In this document: piece after piece, positions 38,879 through 53,018 of the stretch
Numbering within the stretch: position 1 is the stretch's first letter
Layout of the letters: the number at the start of each line of letters is the position of its first letter
NCBI GenBank assembly: GCA_014773175.1
Contig: VXCM01001343.1
Span: 9,442-73,441, forward strand
DNA: 64,000 nt
Direction of reading: 5' to 3'
DNA from: Lucifuga dentata
Taxonomy: Eukaryota > Chordata > Actinopteri > Ophidiiformes > Bythitidae
Notes under the pieces: generated by a model
Seen by the model: only the letters and a program-made list of their open reading frames with translations
The model's database searches: none
Told to the model about the DNA's origin: nothing
Position numbers and translations under genes: made by a program

Positions 38879-39579
38879 TCATGTGCCATTTAGAACTGCT
38901 GAAATGTTATTTTCTATTTTGCAAAACAAGAAGCTAAATATAAACTCTTTGTCCTATGTTACTGACGTAGCCTTGTTTTGTGATAAAGGCTGCATTTACA
39001 GAGATACATTTTACATCAACAAAAGTAACACTAATCTCTCCACAGGAGCTGCTTTCCAGCCAGATGTGAAATAAACAATTCACACAATCCTGTTAATTTA
39101 AAGCACAACCAGCTCACTTGACTGAGAACTACGCAGCTTTTCCAGACTAAAATCTACCCATTATAATAACTGAAATCATGCTGTTGTTACTTATTATCTA
39201 CGAACATCAAGATGGAGTTCAGGCAGACAGAAGCAAAACATCTGGGGACAAACATATTAATGTATTAAGCAGACAAGGTAATAATCCTGGAAACTTAACT
39301 CCAGAACTACTTTCAGGCAACAGATAGATGCATTAGCGACATTTCATATTCTGCCTTGTCTGCTCATAACACACTGGGCAGTTTTTCATTTTGTAGCTCC
39401 AAAATGAAAAATTCCACAAAAAAAAAAAAAAAAAAAAAAATTCCACAAAATTCCACTTATCAACCACAACACTCCCTTTGTACCCATAGTTTGATACTCT
39501 TTTGCTTCTTCTCTACACTGTAGCTGCACAAAGTCAGCTGTTTGTCTCTGTGCCCTTTTACATGCAAACACCTTATCTC

Positions 39580-39582
<3 letters not shown>

Positions 39583-39631
<49 letters not shown>
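39583..39631. repeat. (CA)n microsatellite
   Basis: About 24 units in the LIFR-CEP78 interval. Confidence 0.95.
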
Positions 39632-39632
<1 letters not shown>

Positions 39633-40012
39633 CTTAGTCATACTTTTATTCCTAACTAATTTTTCTATCACAATAAAATCTTGCTATGTTTAGTCAGAAT
39701 CTCTTGTATTTCTGATGCTGCATGATTAATTCTCCTCAGCTGAGCTTCTTCAGTTAAAAAAAAAAAAAAAAAAAAAAAGACTCAGCTGCTTCAGACTTTT
39801 TATATATTTTGTAAATTCCACAACACTGGCAAAAATTAACTATGTGTAGCTGTATAAGTGTGCATTTGCCAAAACTACATTCTAGCATGCTACCTGGGAG
39901 AGAAATGGACTGGAACGGAAAACAAAAAGTTACAGAGTAGTATTCACAAAAGTTATGTTATTAATGCTGTATGAGGAAATTCATCCTGTGCATTTGTCTG
40001 ATTCTAACATTG

Positions 40013-40070
40013 AGGAGAGGAGAGGAGAGGAGAGNGAGAGGAGAGGAGAGAGGAGAGGAGAGGAGAGGAG
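40013..40070. repeat. (GGAGA)n array with internal N
   Basis: About eleven pentamer units are interrupted by an N at 40035. Confidence 0.9.
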
Positions 40071-41868
40071 CCACAGCTCAGCGTACAGGAAGCAGCTATG
40101 ACTCTGAAGCCAGTGCAGCAACAGATACAAGCAGATGAAAAGAAAAGGCCCCAGTCTTCTCTCGCGGGATTTGAACCAAGACACTGTTGCAATGCATCAA
40201 TGGTAATAGTAAATTTCTCACTTTATATACTGAGCAAAACTAGCAAAACTATAGTGAATTGTATCTAAATGAAATATCAACAAAGACATTTGGATGAGGA
40301 ATGTCAGTCTCTGCAGAAAGATGGCTTTTTAGAAAAACAAAAACAACATGCCTGAATAAAACGTGGGAGGGAGTGTTGCAATAACTTAAGCACGGGCTTT
40401 AGTCTTGATGAGCTGGCCTGTCTGTTGTGTGTGTGTTGTTCTGTATGTGTGTATGTGTGACCATCACCAAAACACTTGGTATTGCAGTTAGTCCGGTTTC
40501 CCCTGAGACAAGCTGAGACAGGCCTTGGATTGGTAGCTTGACAAAATAAAACTCTTAAGTACTGTCAAACCCATTACTGCCAAAACATTGCTTTTGGCAC
40601 ACTTTTCTGAACACACTGTGCACACACACACGCACTACAGTCACCTGCAAACACCCAAATGCATTGCACAAGCTATGTGTGCGTGTGTGCACTCATGTCT
40701 AAATGCAATCACACTCCTTTTTGATGGCACAAAAATATCAACAACAAATATCATCAGAACATGGTATAATTACATTTGATTTATAATGTGGCAGGTGCAA
40801 GCCTAATGATACAAATAAGAAAAGTCTCCTGATGTGTTTTTCGCTCATCTGTGTCTGCTGATAGAACTCTATTTATTATCTAGTGTCAAAACATCATCCC
40901 CTCTTCTTTATGCGGAACAGACAGAGACAACTGCCATAAAACCTGGGCTGTAAACAAGAAGGACACTCACATCAGGTCCTTGTGTCTTCTCCGTTTTTCA
41001 TATCCTTATAGAAAAATCATTTTGGAGAAGAATGAATGATCTTTCATATTTTCTTAAAGAAAATCCCAGTTGAATCCAAATCCACCCACACATGAAATAA
41101 TGCAGAATAATATGTTTTAATGGCTCTAAAGTTTAAAGTTTTCAATATCTAATACAGTGTGTCCTAAAACAATCTGAACTATGACAATTCAAACAAATCA
41201 ATAGTGCACTGAGGAGAAGCGGGAAAAACAGTCCAAGATTCTGGGAAATCCAACCAAAGAAACTGATAGCTACAGATGCACACAAACACTTACACAAATC
41301 AATATGTCTTAGCTGGGCTCTGGTCCTTGTCCCTGCAGCAGTAATAAATGCAACCACAAACTGCAAAGACAAGACTGATATTGTTGTTACTTTAAAACCA
41401 ACGTGTGACCATAAACCTCAGCTGTGTGCCTACTGTCAGTCTGATTTAAGAGAACAGATTCTCCTAAAAAAAACTTTGCCAATATTTACAATTTACTCTT
41501 TCCTCCATGCTGGACTTTGCTAATGTTCTGTTTGACTTGGGCCCTGTGCTATGGCAGGTTAAACGGTGGAAAACGTCTCTGCAGGTGTACATACACACAA
41601 CATATTCTGTACAGAATTTAGCACTTCTTATAATAATAACATTATACAGGTTTACTATGAGTGTGCATACATGTGTGCAAGTGGAGCTACATGCACACAA
41701 AAACAATTTGGGGTTTCAGTTAGGGCTGCATCTAATGATTATTGTCATTATTAAGTATTTTTCCATAAATCTGTCATTCATGCCATTTGCAAGTTTCAAA
41801 TTTAATTTTTGAATTGTTTAATTTATCTGACCAAAAGTGAAAACCCCAACAGTTTGCAAAAGAAGAAG

Positions 41869-41991
41869 AAGAAAAAAAAAAAACCTCACATTTGAATCAC
41901 TGCAAACACTAAATGTTTGGATTTTTTGTNAAGAAAAAAAAAAAACCTCACATTTGAATCACTGCAAACACTAAATGTTTGGATTTTTTGT
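41869..41991. repeat. Exact 61-bp tandem duplicate separated by a single N
   Basis: Bases 41869-41929 are repeated without a difference at 41931-41991, with N at 41930. This looks like overlapping contig ends placed side by side. Confidence 0.9.
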
Positions 41992-42039
41992 TTTTTTTAC
42001 TTGCTGAACAACTTCAACTGTCAAATTTTGCTATTTGTG

Positions 42040-42302
42040 CCCCTAGATTATGGAATTCCTTGCCGGACCTCGGCTTTCCTTGGAATTCCCTGAGGACCTC
42101 AGACTGGCTCACTCAGTATCTTCTTTCAAGACCAGTCTGAAGACAAATTTCTATGGTATGGCCTTCCTGTAACTGTTTTTATTATCGGCTTATCTTATTT
42201 TATTATCTTATTTTATTTGTTCTATGGTGTGGTTTAATAACTTTGCTATATTGTTAAGCACCTTGTAACTTTGTTTTGAAAGGTGCTATACAAATAAAGT
42301 TA

Positions 42303-42336
<34 letters not shown>
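42040..42336 (+). mobile_element. 3' end of a fish non-LTR retrotransposon with (ATT)n tail
   Basis: The segment decodes to remnants of the frequent LINE C-terminal stretch (LWNSLP..., then SFKTSLKT-like). It continues into the TTAAGCACCTTGTAACTT...GTGCTATACAAATAAAGTT end and an ATT microsatellite. This is the usual truncated L2/Rex1-type 3' end on the plus strand. Confidence 0.6.
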
Positions 42337-42338
<2 letters not shown>

Positions 42339-43064
42339 TATAAATAATTAATCAAAACTTTAATTAAATATTTTTCTGGTTATTAATTATTCATCATTTC
42401 AGTCTAAAGATATCTAAATTGCAAAAGTGGAATGGTTTGCTCATCTATAACCAAAACGGGGACAAAAGTAGAGATACAGTTGGAGCTAAACTAAAACTAG
42501 TCCATAGTACAACTTTTTGATGAGAAACAAAATATTCTGGAAAGCACAAATATCATCACTATCTGTTCTGAAATATGCTCTTAGACTATCACTTTTACAG
42601 CTGAGGAGTTTATAAACAACACAGCGTTTAGCAGCACACACTTGATGAAATTAGCCTAATTACGTCCTTTAGTGTGATCTTTATCCATCTGACTTCACAG
42701 CGAGAATTAAGTTTGTAAAGCCAAGAAACACCAACCTCGCCGTCATCACCAAATGCTGAAAACCAAGATTAAAACCTTCTTCACTAAAAGTGTGTGGGAT
42801 GGCCTAGTTGGAAGCCTTTCCAGTGAAAAACCTGCTGTTCTACACCTCCGCTCAGCAGCCCTGTCATTACGCTGTCATACAATGACCACCAGACTACAGC
42901 CAAAAAATAAGGACACAGTGGCTCTAGTGTACTACGTACGTATGTGAGGCGACATTTTGAAATGGGATCTGCTGTAGCTGCTAGTTATGTTTGACCTTTG
43001 AACTGGATGAGCGCAAGACCGGATGTTGGTGAGAGAATAAGTGAAAGACACAGAGAGAGTGAGT

Positions 43065-43097
<33 letters not shown>

Positions 43098-44489
43098 AAA
43101 TGTTGGCGCTGTGACCTCAGTGGAGAAAGGACATTCAGTCCTGTGTGCGTATTGCTTTTGGATCGCAACCAAACAGTGGTTCCTTCCTTTCCTTTTCCTT
43201 TTAACCCTCTCTGAATGTCTATGCTAATCATGGAAACAAAGGAAGTTAGTAAAATACTCTTGAAAAAATACAGCATGTACCTTTTGTGTCAATGAGTCAC
43301 TGGCTTTAAAAAACAAGGCAGAGAACTTTTCCATCCACCTCCAACCCACAAGATAAAATATACAAGCAAGTGTGATCTCAACTGGCACAAACACAGAAAG
43401 ATGACAGATCACAAAGAAAATCCACTGACAGGACTTCCTGTCAGGTATTAATGGGCACTTTATGTTCATCCAGCTTCTTATGTGACTATTCAGTCACATG
43501 AAAGTATGTACAGAGGAAACCAACTACCTGGTCATTCTATTCATCCTCATGCTGCATTTTTTGGTACAATTCCAGCACATCTATTCCATAAGAACACTGG
43601 GAGCAGGCTACAGGCTAAAGCAATATATGTGCATTACTGTCTTGCAAATGCATATAAATATTAATCAATACATTAACTGGCATCAACTGTCACCTAGCAT
43701 ATCCAGATGCAGACAATATTATAGCAACGGCAGACAAGAAAATTGTGTTGATTCAGTGGCTTAATAGATGTCTTCTGCTGATAAAAACATAGTTCTAGTA
43801 CTAAACTGGCTTTATGAAATAAGTATTATTATGATGAGATTATTTATATAGATAATAATTTCAACAGTAATAGCAATCAATTTGCCCATCTTGTTACATA
43901 TTACAAATAAAATAAAAAGTAGCACCAAAACTCTGTCTTCTGTGAGAACTTACTGTATATCAAACCATGGAAAACAGATGAAAACAACTCTGCTTCTGTG
44001 CATGTTGACTATATATGGGTCATTCACTATATTTACTCACAACTGGGTGTAAAAATGAACAAGTTTGTGATATTTTTAAGAAATACACCATCAAAAAGGG
44101 AGAAAAGAAACAAGCAAATATTGAAGCCGCAACCCATTTGTTTTGAAAAATTAAAAGAAAAACTAAAAACCAGTAGTGCTAAAACAATTAATTAATAAAT
44201 CAATTAGTGGATGGACAGAAAAATAATCAGCAGCTGTTTTAATCATCCATTAAAAGTTTTAATCTCTTATCAAGTAAAAAGATCGACTTTTTACTTGTTA
44301 TAATTTGTCAAAAGTGAGGATATTCTGCTTTTTTCTATTTTATATTGTGGTAACTTGAATAATTATTTTTTACTGTTGTTAAAACATTGACATATTAAGA
44401 GATTACTTTGCCCTCTGGGAACTTCTGACAAGTATTTGTCACCATTTTTGATATTTAGATTGAGGCGATGTGTGTAAAAATAAACAGTA

Positions 44490-44610
44490 AACAACAACAA
44501 CAACGATAACAACAGTTACCAACAACATAACGTAATAACATAACAACATAATAATAACATGACAACATAGTAACATAGCACAATAACAGTATAACAGTAA
44601 AAAATAATCT
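44490..44610. repeat. Degenerate (AAC)/(AACAT)n stretch
   Basis: AAC and AACATA units are mixed over about 120 bp, an old expanded microsatellite. Confidence 0.75.
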
Positions 44611-45899
44611 TAGATTGCACCCTAAATCCCAGTACCACGTTTATATTAAAGACACATCATCATACATTACATTTAAGGTCCTATATAATAGCTACATAAT
44701 ATGATAATAGCTATGCGATACACATCTGCTCATTTAGTAGATAATCTTGTGTAATAGGTTATTTATTGTAGCCGATTCTGTACTTCTATTTAAGACATGA
44801 TTAGACAACAGAGATCCCAATGTGCATCATCATTAGCATTACCATTAGCAACTGGGCAAGTCCCATCACGATGACTGTAACAGTAATTTGACTTTATAAA
44901 TGTAGCTCTAACTTTTTTTTTTTTTTATTACATCTTATAAAGAGATCTGATGCACTCTGGAATAGCTAAAATGTCATCTATTTTAAATTAATAGCAATAG
45001 TCCGCCACACACAAACATGCAGGCCACTGATGTTTGGAAAAACATTGCTAGCTAACTGCCGTCAAGAATAAATTTTAAAGCCTAATCACCTCTTATGTGG
45101 CGAAGTATCCTTTTCACCAGAACGTTAATTGTATCTTATGTAATTCCATACATAAAATACGACATAATAATAATTTTTAACGGCTTGATACCTTCACGTT
45201 GTTCCGTCCCGTCCCGTCCCGTACCGTCTGTACCCACCATTCCCACAGAATCCAGAGGAGGTTAGGATTACTGGAAAAGGGCGGGGCTCGTAACAGGCCT
45301 ATGATTGACACCTTCATTAACCAATGGACAACCATTGGACAGTTTTGGTCGCTCATTGTTGCATTCAAAGTCAATGAGAGATAAAGGAAAACACAGGTCC
45401 AGACTCTGATGGGATCAAATTTTCCGACAAGTCCAGTCTCCAATCCATTTACATTACATTCTAACTATCTACTTTTCTACTATTCACAAATAATTATAAT
45501 TTATTAAATGAATCGATTAGTTAATCAGTCAGTCTATCTATCAATTTATCTAGCCTAACATAGCCTTATGGAATAGCCTTTGCAAGCCTTATGGAGTTTA
45601 GTAACTGACAATAAAAAGCACAGTTTTCTGTTTTTGGGCTTACTTATGCATAGAATGCAAAAAAACAAAACAAAACAACACAAAACAAAAAAATTTAAGT
45701 TGACTTCGTTAACTTAAGTTAATCACGAGTTTTCCCATCTGTTTTTATATTATTTATTTTAAATGTACATGTGAATTTCTTGAAGCTTTTTCAGGAAACC
45801 TACCACAGAGAGTAGGGTGTTTTTTCAAACTCCGCCTCGGTAGGGGGCAGTAAAAACCAAAGACAGGGCTTCTTTGGCACAACAGCGCCACTTTTGAGC

Positions 45900-46000
45900 G
45901 CTATTTACAACAACAACAGACTACACAAGTGGCTGTTGTTGATAGGTTGTTAGTACGGAATCCTGAGAGAAAAGTACAACAGCGATAGAGCCATCAATGG
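45900..46000 (+). promoter_or_regulatory. Candidate CEP78 promoter / non-coding first exon
   Basis: Coding exon 1 begins just 7 nt after its acceptor (46567), so an upstream non-coding exon is required. A plausible donor (ATGGTAAAG) has its exon end at 45999. Its position about 570 bp upstream fits, but nothing else proves it. Confidence 0.35.
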
Positions 46001-46406
46001 TAAAGGTACCGATGTTTGATCAAAATGTTATTTAATAAGTCATGAAAGTACGTCTGGAGACATTATTTGTGCTCGCTACTCAGCTCTTTAATGTGCTGTT
46101 CTCCCTGACCAACCATGGTTGCTAGGAGCTTAGCTTGCTAATGCTACTGGCTGAGCTACCGCTAACAGTACTTAGCTTTTTTCGTGAATTTGACATTTTA
46201 GTATATCGCAACTTTTGTTAATGTTAATGAAGCAAACTGTCATTACTTCACGGTTTTACGCTGTGGTTTTTCAAAAAAGTTGACGAAGTTTTGTTCACAG
46301 ACCAAATATGAGCTCATATTCAGTAATTTTAACACCTTGAAGTAACGTCACCTTTTCTTATGACATGGAGAGTTTACTGTATGCACATGTGCAATGACTA
46401 AAGCCT

Positions 46407-46442
46407 AAAAAAAAAAAAAAAAANTAAAAAAAAAAAAAAAAA
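46407..46442. repeat. Poly-A tract with N
   Basis: An A run interrupted by an N at 46424, inside the CEP78 upstream intron. Confidence 0.9.
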
Positions 46443-46573
46443 TAGGTGATAGATAAGTACTATTTTGTTTTTTCCATTAGTGGAGTAGTTGAGACATTTT
46501 AATGACAATACTACTTTCACCTGGAGTTAGTCTCTTGTCCTTAGATTTCTTTAATATCATTTCTAGATCAAAG

Positions 46574-49500
46574 ATGGTTCAAGACAATGCTAAGATTCGG
46601 CGGCAGGGTGCCCAGGACTTTATGGCATACTATGAGTGTGCCTGTGCCAGACAGGAATCAGTGCCTCTTCCTGCTGTCAAGATGAAGCTTGACAAAGGCA
46701 TGCTGGACTTTAATGGTGACAGGGTCAAACTGATAGACTGGCCACCCATTCTCAACTCTATATCCATCAACAAACACCTACTCCACATTGCAATAAGTAG
46801 CACATACCAAGCTGGTCTGGTATCTGGAGACACAGGTAAGGCACACTTAAATAAGCCTGGCACCGCAACTAGCAACCAAGAGTCCTTAACAATCTTTATT
46901 ACCATACAGGGTATATTAAAACCAGTTTGGAAAAGTTTTTCACCACCCACAATTCTATGTTCACTACAGTCAAAGGAAATTTTTTAATTAAAAACTAAAA
47001 TCATATTTACCTTTTCTCTACAAATTTCAGATAGCAGGTTCTACAAGCCTAGCTTGAGGAGGAAGATTCCAGCCATCTGCTCCAAGGACCTAACATTTAA
47101 GTTGTGTAAGGCCCTGAGAGAGTGTCTGACAGTCTCTCCCAGCCTCAAGACTCTGCAGCTTAATGGCCTTCCACTGAGAGAGAGGGACCTCATCACCTTG
47201 ACAAAGGTAAAATAGACTCAGAAGATATAAAATACAGATAAAGTACATTGATTAATGCTGATTGATCATTTTGTTTTATTGTGTTCAATTCCAGGGGCTG
47301 GCAAAAAGTGTTTCCCTGGAAAATCTATCCCTAGCTAACTGTCCAATCTCTGATGAGGGCTTAGAGGGTATGCATATTCACAGTTTAGATGATTATTTTC
47401 TTTTTATTGTACAGTAAGCCTTGACTCAACTCTAAGTCACTCATCATCGTTGTATTCTACATGTTTGTTGTCTTTGTAACTTCTTTTTTCATCTTTTTCA
47501 GTCATTTGCCAAAGTGTAAAGTATTCTGCAAGCATCCAGACAGTAGATTTTACAGGATGCAATCTCACCTGGAGAGGCGCAGAGCACATGGCCAACATTA
47601 TCAAGGTGTGACATCTCTAATTTCTGCAAGAAATTAACTGGCACACTGATTTTTTAATGTGTTAATCTCTGTATTTTACTGCTGTCAAAGTATCAATGCT
47701 CACTTAATGCTGTGAATTCAGGAAAAATGCATCTCCTCCATTGTGTAAGACTACATAATTTTGTGCAGCATCAGGGAATGCAGAGGCATGGCACTGCATG
47801 GGCAGAGTCTCTGAGGTACCGACAACCACAGTTTGAGGGAATGGGTGGTCTACGGCGTGTCACCCTCAACTGTAACACTTTGATAGGGGACCGGGGTGCT
47901 GCCGCCCTTGCACATGAACTGTCCGAGGACCTTTGGGTTAAAGGTTAGTGTGTGTGTGTGTGTGTGTGTGTGTGAAGAAAATAAGAAGTTTTTTTTCCTC
48001 CCATTTTTGTATTTGTTCAGATTTTTAGTCAAATGTTTCCTCTCTGTTCTGTGATTTGTTAAACAGCTGTGGACCTTCAGAAGTGTGGTCTATCCAATGA
48101 AGGAGCTCGACGTTTGCTGGAAGCCTTGAAAACAAATTCTACTCTTTGTGTACTGGATATCCGTTGTAACCCTTTAGTTGGTAAGAAGCTACCAGAAGTG
48201 AAATCATAATATCATGATCATGAATCATAATTCTCTTGTTTTATTTTGCTGGCACTATGTAGAGTTTTGGCTAACAATGATGCACTGCTAGCAGTCTAGG
48301 ATAGACAATGGTGGAGCAAAAACAACACTTACGCAATAAATCCAGTAAAGTAATCTTGCAATAAATACTACTTTTATGAAGATTATAATGTTTAGAGATT
48401 TTTCTTTTATAGAGAGGTGAAGTTGATTCAAGTCGAGCATTATGTAGCAACAGTTTGTTGTGCTCTTGTACAAAACAGCGTGTTAATGCAATGTTGTTAT
48501 AAGGTTTCCAAACTCCAGTTGGGACTAAAAATAAAAATTATGTAATGGCAAAAATGATCTCTTCTTTTAATGTACATTGATTTCTTCTCTTACAGACAAG
48601 TTCCTCATTAAAACTGTAATAGAGAAAGTACTGATGAATGCTGATTTGCAGTCATCAGAGGTGAGTGTTAGTCACTAATGCATAAAAATATCATTCAAAT
48701 TCAAAGTGAATGAGGGAAATATTTCCATCCTTCTTTTCTGTTTAAATCACAGCAGTAGCCATATTTTTCTAGTCTGCATGTTCCTTGCACTTTTCTGTAC
48801 TGCAGTACTGCTGGATCAAGCCTCCAGCCGCAGCGCCACAGAGAACGTCAGGCCTTAAGAGGCAAGTGTTGCCCAGTACAGTCAGACGAAAAGCTACATT
48901 TAGGATTGGTATGGATATCCCTTTTTATTTCTCACAATGCTATATTCAAAATAAATGCGTTTGTGATTTTAAACAATTGAACTCACTGAAAAGTATTAAA
49001 TTCAGATACAAATCAGCTATAGACAAAGTAATGTAGTGACCATGTTGCCAATATATGTCTGCCAATGAATTCACTCAGTCGAGTTTTTGGCAGAAATTGA
49101 GCAGTGTGTGACTTAGAGCTTTTATCACAGCGAATAAAAAGTGGACCTTAACCAGAGTAACGTCTTCAAAGCTTTCTAATTCAAATTATCTCTTTCTAAT
49201 TCCTCACTTTTGGCCTTTTAAGTTATCTGGAGGCACAGTAAGTAATAGATTATTTTCATCCTCTCCTCCCTTTGTTATTCCAGACACCCAGAACCCAGTA
49301 GACTGTGCAAAAAGTAACTTTGAAAATGGGTCATGTGTTTTAAATTAAATGCTTTTATGTAATTGGTTTACGATTATTTGAAAGTAAAATGTTTTGGATA
49401 CCTTGGAAAAATTTTTTTTTTTTTTTTTTTTACCAGTATATTCACAATACATATGTTCCTGTTGTGGTTACTCTGTGGAAAATTATTGTGAGCAAAAGAA

Positions 49501-52500
49501 GGAGTGCTATGATGTGAAATTCTTGTTAACTTAAAATATTTTCAGCCCGAGTGGCCAGGCTTTATAATCTTTTGCTTGCAATATTTACAGCCTGTTTATC
49601 AGATGCAAAGTACCTCATGGTTCTGCCAAGTTTTTTTTTTTTCTTTTTCTAATCATGGCTGTTTTTCTAATGCAGCCTCTCGAAGAAGTTCATCAGCTGG
49701 CAGATGGAGTCCAGGTGTATCTCAGCAACAGAAGCATTATTCTACGTCCAGCAGTGTACCATGGCGGGCTGCTGCACGTGCTGGCCGTCAAAAGTGAGGA
49801 GACATTGTTCAAACAGCTTTTTAAAAAATGCATTAAATTTATAAATATTAGCCACCATATTTATAACTTTGAACAAAGATTACTCAGACCTCCTATATCT
49901 TAAAAAGAAAACTCATCAGGGACATGGCATTAAAGGAACATAGTGACGATCCTACATGTTTGAGCCCCATATATACAATCCATGTACATGTTATGTTACG
50001 ACAACCATTTCCCAAAATATGCTAATTTAGCCGTAAATATTCAATTTTTTTTCTACCTTCCAGACTGCCATTGGTTTCAGTTCATTCTTGTACACTATTA
50101 AAATCGACTTAGAGACTTGAAACAAGCATGAGATAAGTAATCCATCATTGCGAACATTATGTCTATTAGGTTTTTTTTGTCAAAGTAACTTTATTTAACC
50201 GGTCCAACACAGAGCTACATGGAAGACAATGTATGTCTCCGCTAGGAAATATATGCCTAGGAGAAGATGGATTTTACAAAGAATTTAAAACAACTGTGCC
50301 GTCTACAATCATGCATAAATGTTAGAAGGCAAAACATTGAATTTTAAGGTGGGTGTATCACTTGAACACTTGATTTTGAAAGATTAGGGGATTTGAAAAA
50401 ATAACAGGAAAACTAAAATACAGTTTTATATTTTGGAAAGTGTTTGCCAGTAACATAACGTGTATGCAGTTTGTATATATTTGGGTCAAATGTGCACAAT
50501 CACCAGTATGGTCCTTCAAGGATATAGCTCTCCACAAATATTGGCAACCTTGGTAAATAAAAGCAAAATGGGCTGTGGAAAAAAAAAAATGTCTTTATGT
50601 TTATCCTCTTGATCTTTGATTTAAAATATTAATGAAAATATTACCTTTATAGTAAAATAATTGAAAGGAAAAAGAAATTCTTATCATGTAACAAATATTT
50701 TTCTCAGTTGGCCTGGTGGTGTCTGATCATAGTTTTGGAGACTTTCTGAGCCCAAGACCCAACTAACACCTGCAATTTTCCAGCTGTGATCCTTGAAGAT
50801 TCTTTGGAGAAAACATTTGTTTTGTGATAAGATTTTCTCTTTAATTTCAATTATTTTACTTTAATTAAAGGTCATATTTTTGTTAATATTTTGAATGAAA
50901 GATCAAGAGGATAAACATGGACATTTTTTTCATAGTCCATTTTGCTTTTATTACCAAGGTTGCCAATATTGGTGGAGGGCACTGTGTGATTAATATCATG
51001 TGGGATACCTTTGTTGCAGAGGTCTGCCTCCTGGAGTTGCTGCTGTGGAGCAAAGCTTCCAGGTGAGTTTACGTAATTGACATTACTATGAAAAATGATT
51101 AGGACAGGTAGCAATGTCTCGGCCTGTTACAGGTTGGATATATTTTTATTTGTTTGCTATTGGCTCGATCAGACCCCTGAAAAGATCAGAAAATCCATTT
51201 AAACTTCACCCTGATTTGTTAACATAATGTGAAAATATGGTCTACGTCAGGGTGCAGGTACTGTGAAAGTTACTGTGGAGTCAGATTCAGAAGGAGAGGA
51301 GGACAGTGAAGAACAGGAAGTAGTGGTGGACGCAGCGCAGAAGCCATCTTCTCTTAGCCATCATGAAGAGATCACCAGACGACAGTTTCAACGTACACAG
51401 GTCAGACACATCAGAGTGGCTGAGAAATCCCACACTCACTCATTCTAATATGTTTTCAAGTAGTACCTTTTCTATGAAACAAATTGTGTGGATGAACAGA
51501 TTGTATGGTATTCCATACAAATTCTTTTAATTCAGTTGAACGTGTATTTAATTCAGTATCAGTAGCGTGGTGCTATGGTTGTTACTGAGATAACATCTGC
51601 TGTTTGCTTGCATTTCCTCCAGATGGAGCTAAGAGAGTGTCGTCTGAGGCTGGCAGAAGAGCGGAGGGCTAGACTCAAAGCTGAGTCAAGGCTCATGGAG
51701 GTAATGATAATATTGAGAAAGTAGAAGAAAATGCTTGAACAGTTTTTTCTATTCTATTTTGGTCCACTGACTTTTCAGTGCAGTGGCAGCAGATCCCAAG
51801 ACTCTAGTGTTGTTGTATTTTGTAATAGCCCTTTGCAGTACAACATGATTTTCATTATCCACTTTCATAAGATACCTCAATGGTGAGCCGAATACATTAA
51901 AATAGGCAGTTATAACTCTGATTAAGTTATAACTATGTCATGTGGCGCTCCCTTGTAGGATGGGGGGGCAAATTTCCAAACTCCACAGTCACACCCACTT
52001 TCAACAGTGTGCTTTAGTGAGTGGCCAGATGTGCACAGGTGTGAAACTGAGCAAAGCTGCTTCTGTTCTGCAAATTCTTATTCCTGACATACACATTTTT
52101 GCCTCTATTCATATTCAATGTTCAGATGCATCAGCAACCTTTGGTGTTCATTTGGAAAATCATGCCCAGTTATGGTCTTGTCTGACCACTTTTAACTGTT
52201 TATGTTCTCTTTTGCCAAATTGTCTGAGTTTTTAAAATGAGAAACATGTACAATGTCATTGCCCTAAAGTTGCAGAAACCTGTGACTCTAATGCTCACAC
52301 AAAAGTACTAATTAAGCTCAATTGATCCTGATGCTGAGTCTTTGTACCTGGTAGCTGTAACTTGACCTCTCTTTTGGCCTGGAAGGAGGGAACCCTGGCA
52401 GCTACTTAGGAATTTTAATTTCGTACATTTGAGATTTTTTAAGACAACAATTAATAGAACTGCTTCCAGATAACAGTTGTTCTGTCTTTTGCTTATTTCT

Positions 52501-52910
52501 GTCCAGTCTGATTTGGAGAATTCCCGTCTTCGTAGCACCAACCATTCCCTGTCAGAGGCACTTGCTGCTGCTGGGTCTGCTTCTGCAGCACCTGCTTTTA
52601 GTGCTCTTGAAGATGAAACGGTCCTTGAGAGCATTGAGAACTCATTTACAAAGTTTCATGCTTTCCTTGATCTCCTCAAGGATGCTGGGTAGGTAATCTT
52701 AAAACCTGCTACATTTCAGTTGGACTGTGCTATTTTGGTTTTGGTTCTGGAATAAGTGATTAAAAGAAGCTTTTTCTGTGTAATTCCGAAACTTTCAGCT
52801 TCATTGTGTCACTCTGAACTTTCAATTTTGTTCTGAGTCTCTTTCTTAGGTCATATTAGGTTAGATTCCCTGGGAATCTGTCAAAAGCTCACCAAGGTCT
52901 GAAGTAGTGT

Positions 52911-52941
<31 letters not shown>

Positions 52942-52977
52942 ATNCTGTCAAAAGCTCACCAAGGTCTGAAGTAGTGT

Positions 52978-53018
<41 letters not shown>

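Larger units (their letters stand above)
38323..45900. other. Divergent intergenic region between LIFR and CEP78
   Basis: No exon could be supported in 7.5 kb. The region holds CA arrays (38841-38874, 39583-39631), poly-A tracts, a GGAGA array with an N, LINE-tail fragments (38636-38676, 42040-42336), a duplicated block around an N (41869-41991), a GT array (43069-43095) and an AAC-rich stretch (44490-44610). Upstream non-coding exon(s) and the promoter of LIFR must be here. Confidence 0.6.

Noticed and set aside
42932..43276. Open frame with (HT)n near 43.1 kb
   Set aside because: It reads through a GT microsatellite; no splice or family support.
45190..45245. CCGTCCCGTCCCGT run considered as a promoter GC island
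   Set aside because: Very short and surrounded by AT-rich sequence, with no start or splice evidence next to it.
46630..46950. Minus-strand open frame opposite CEP78 exon 1
   Set aside because: Antisense shadow of a conserved coding exon; no recognisable protein.
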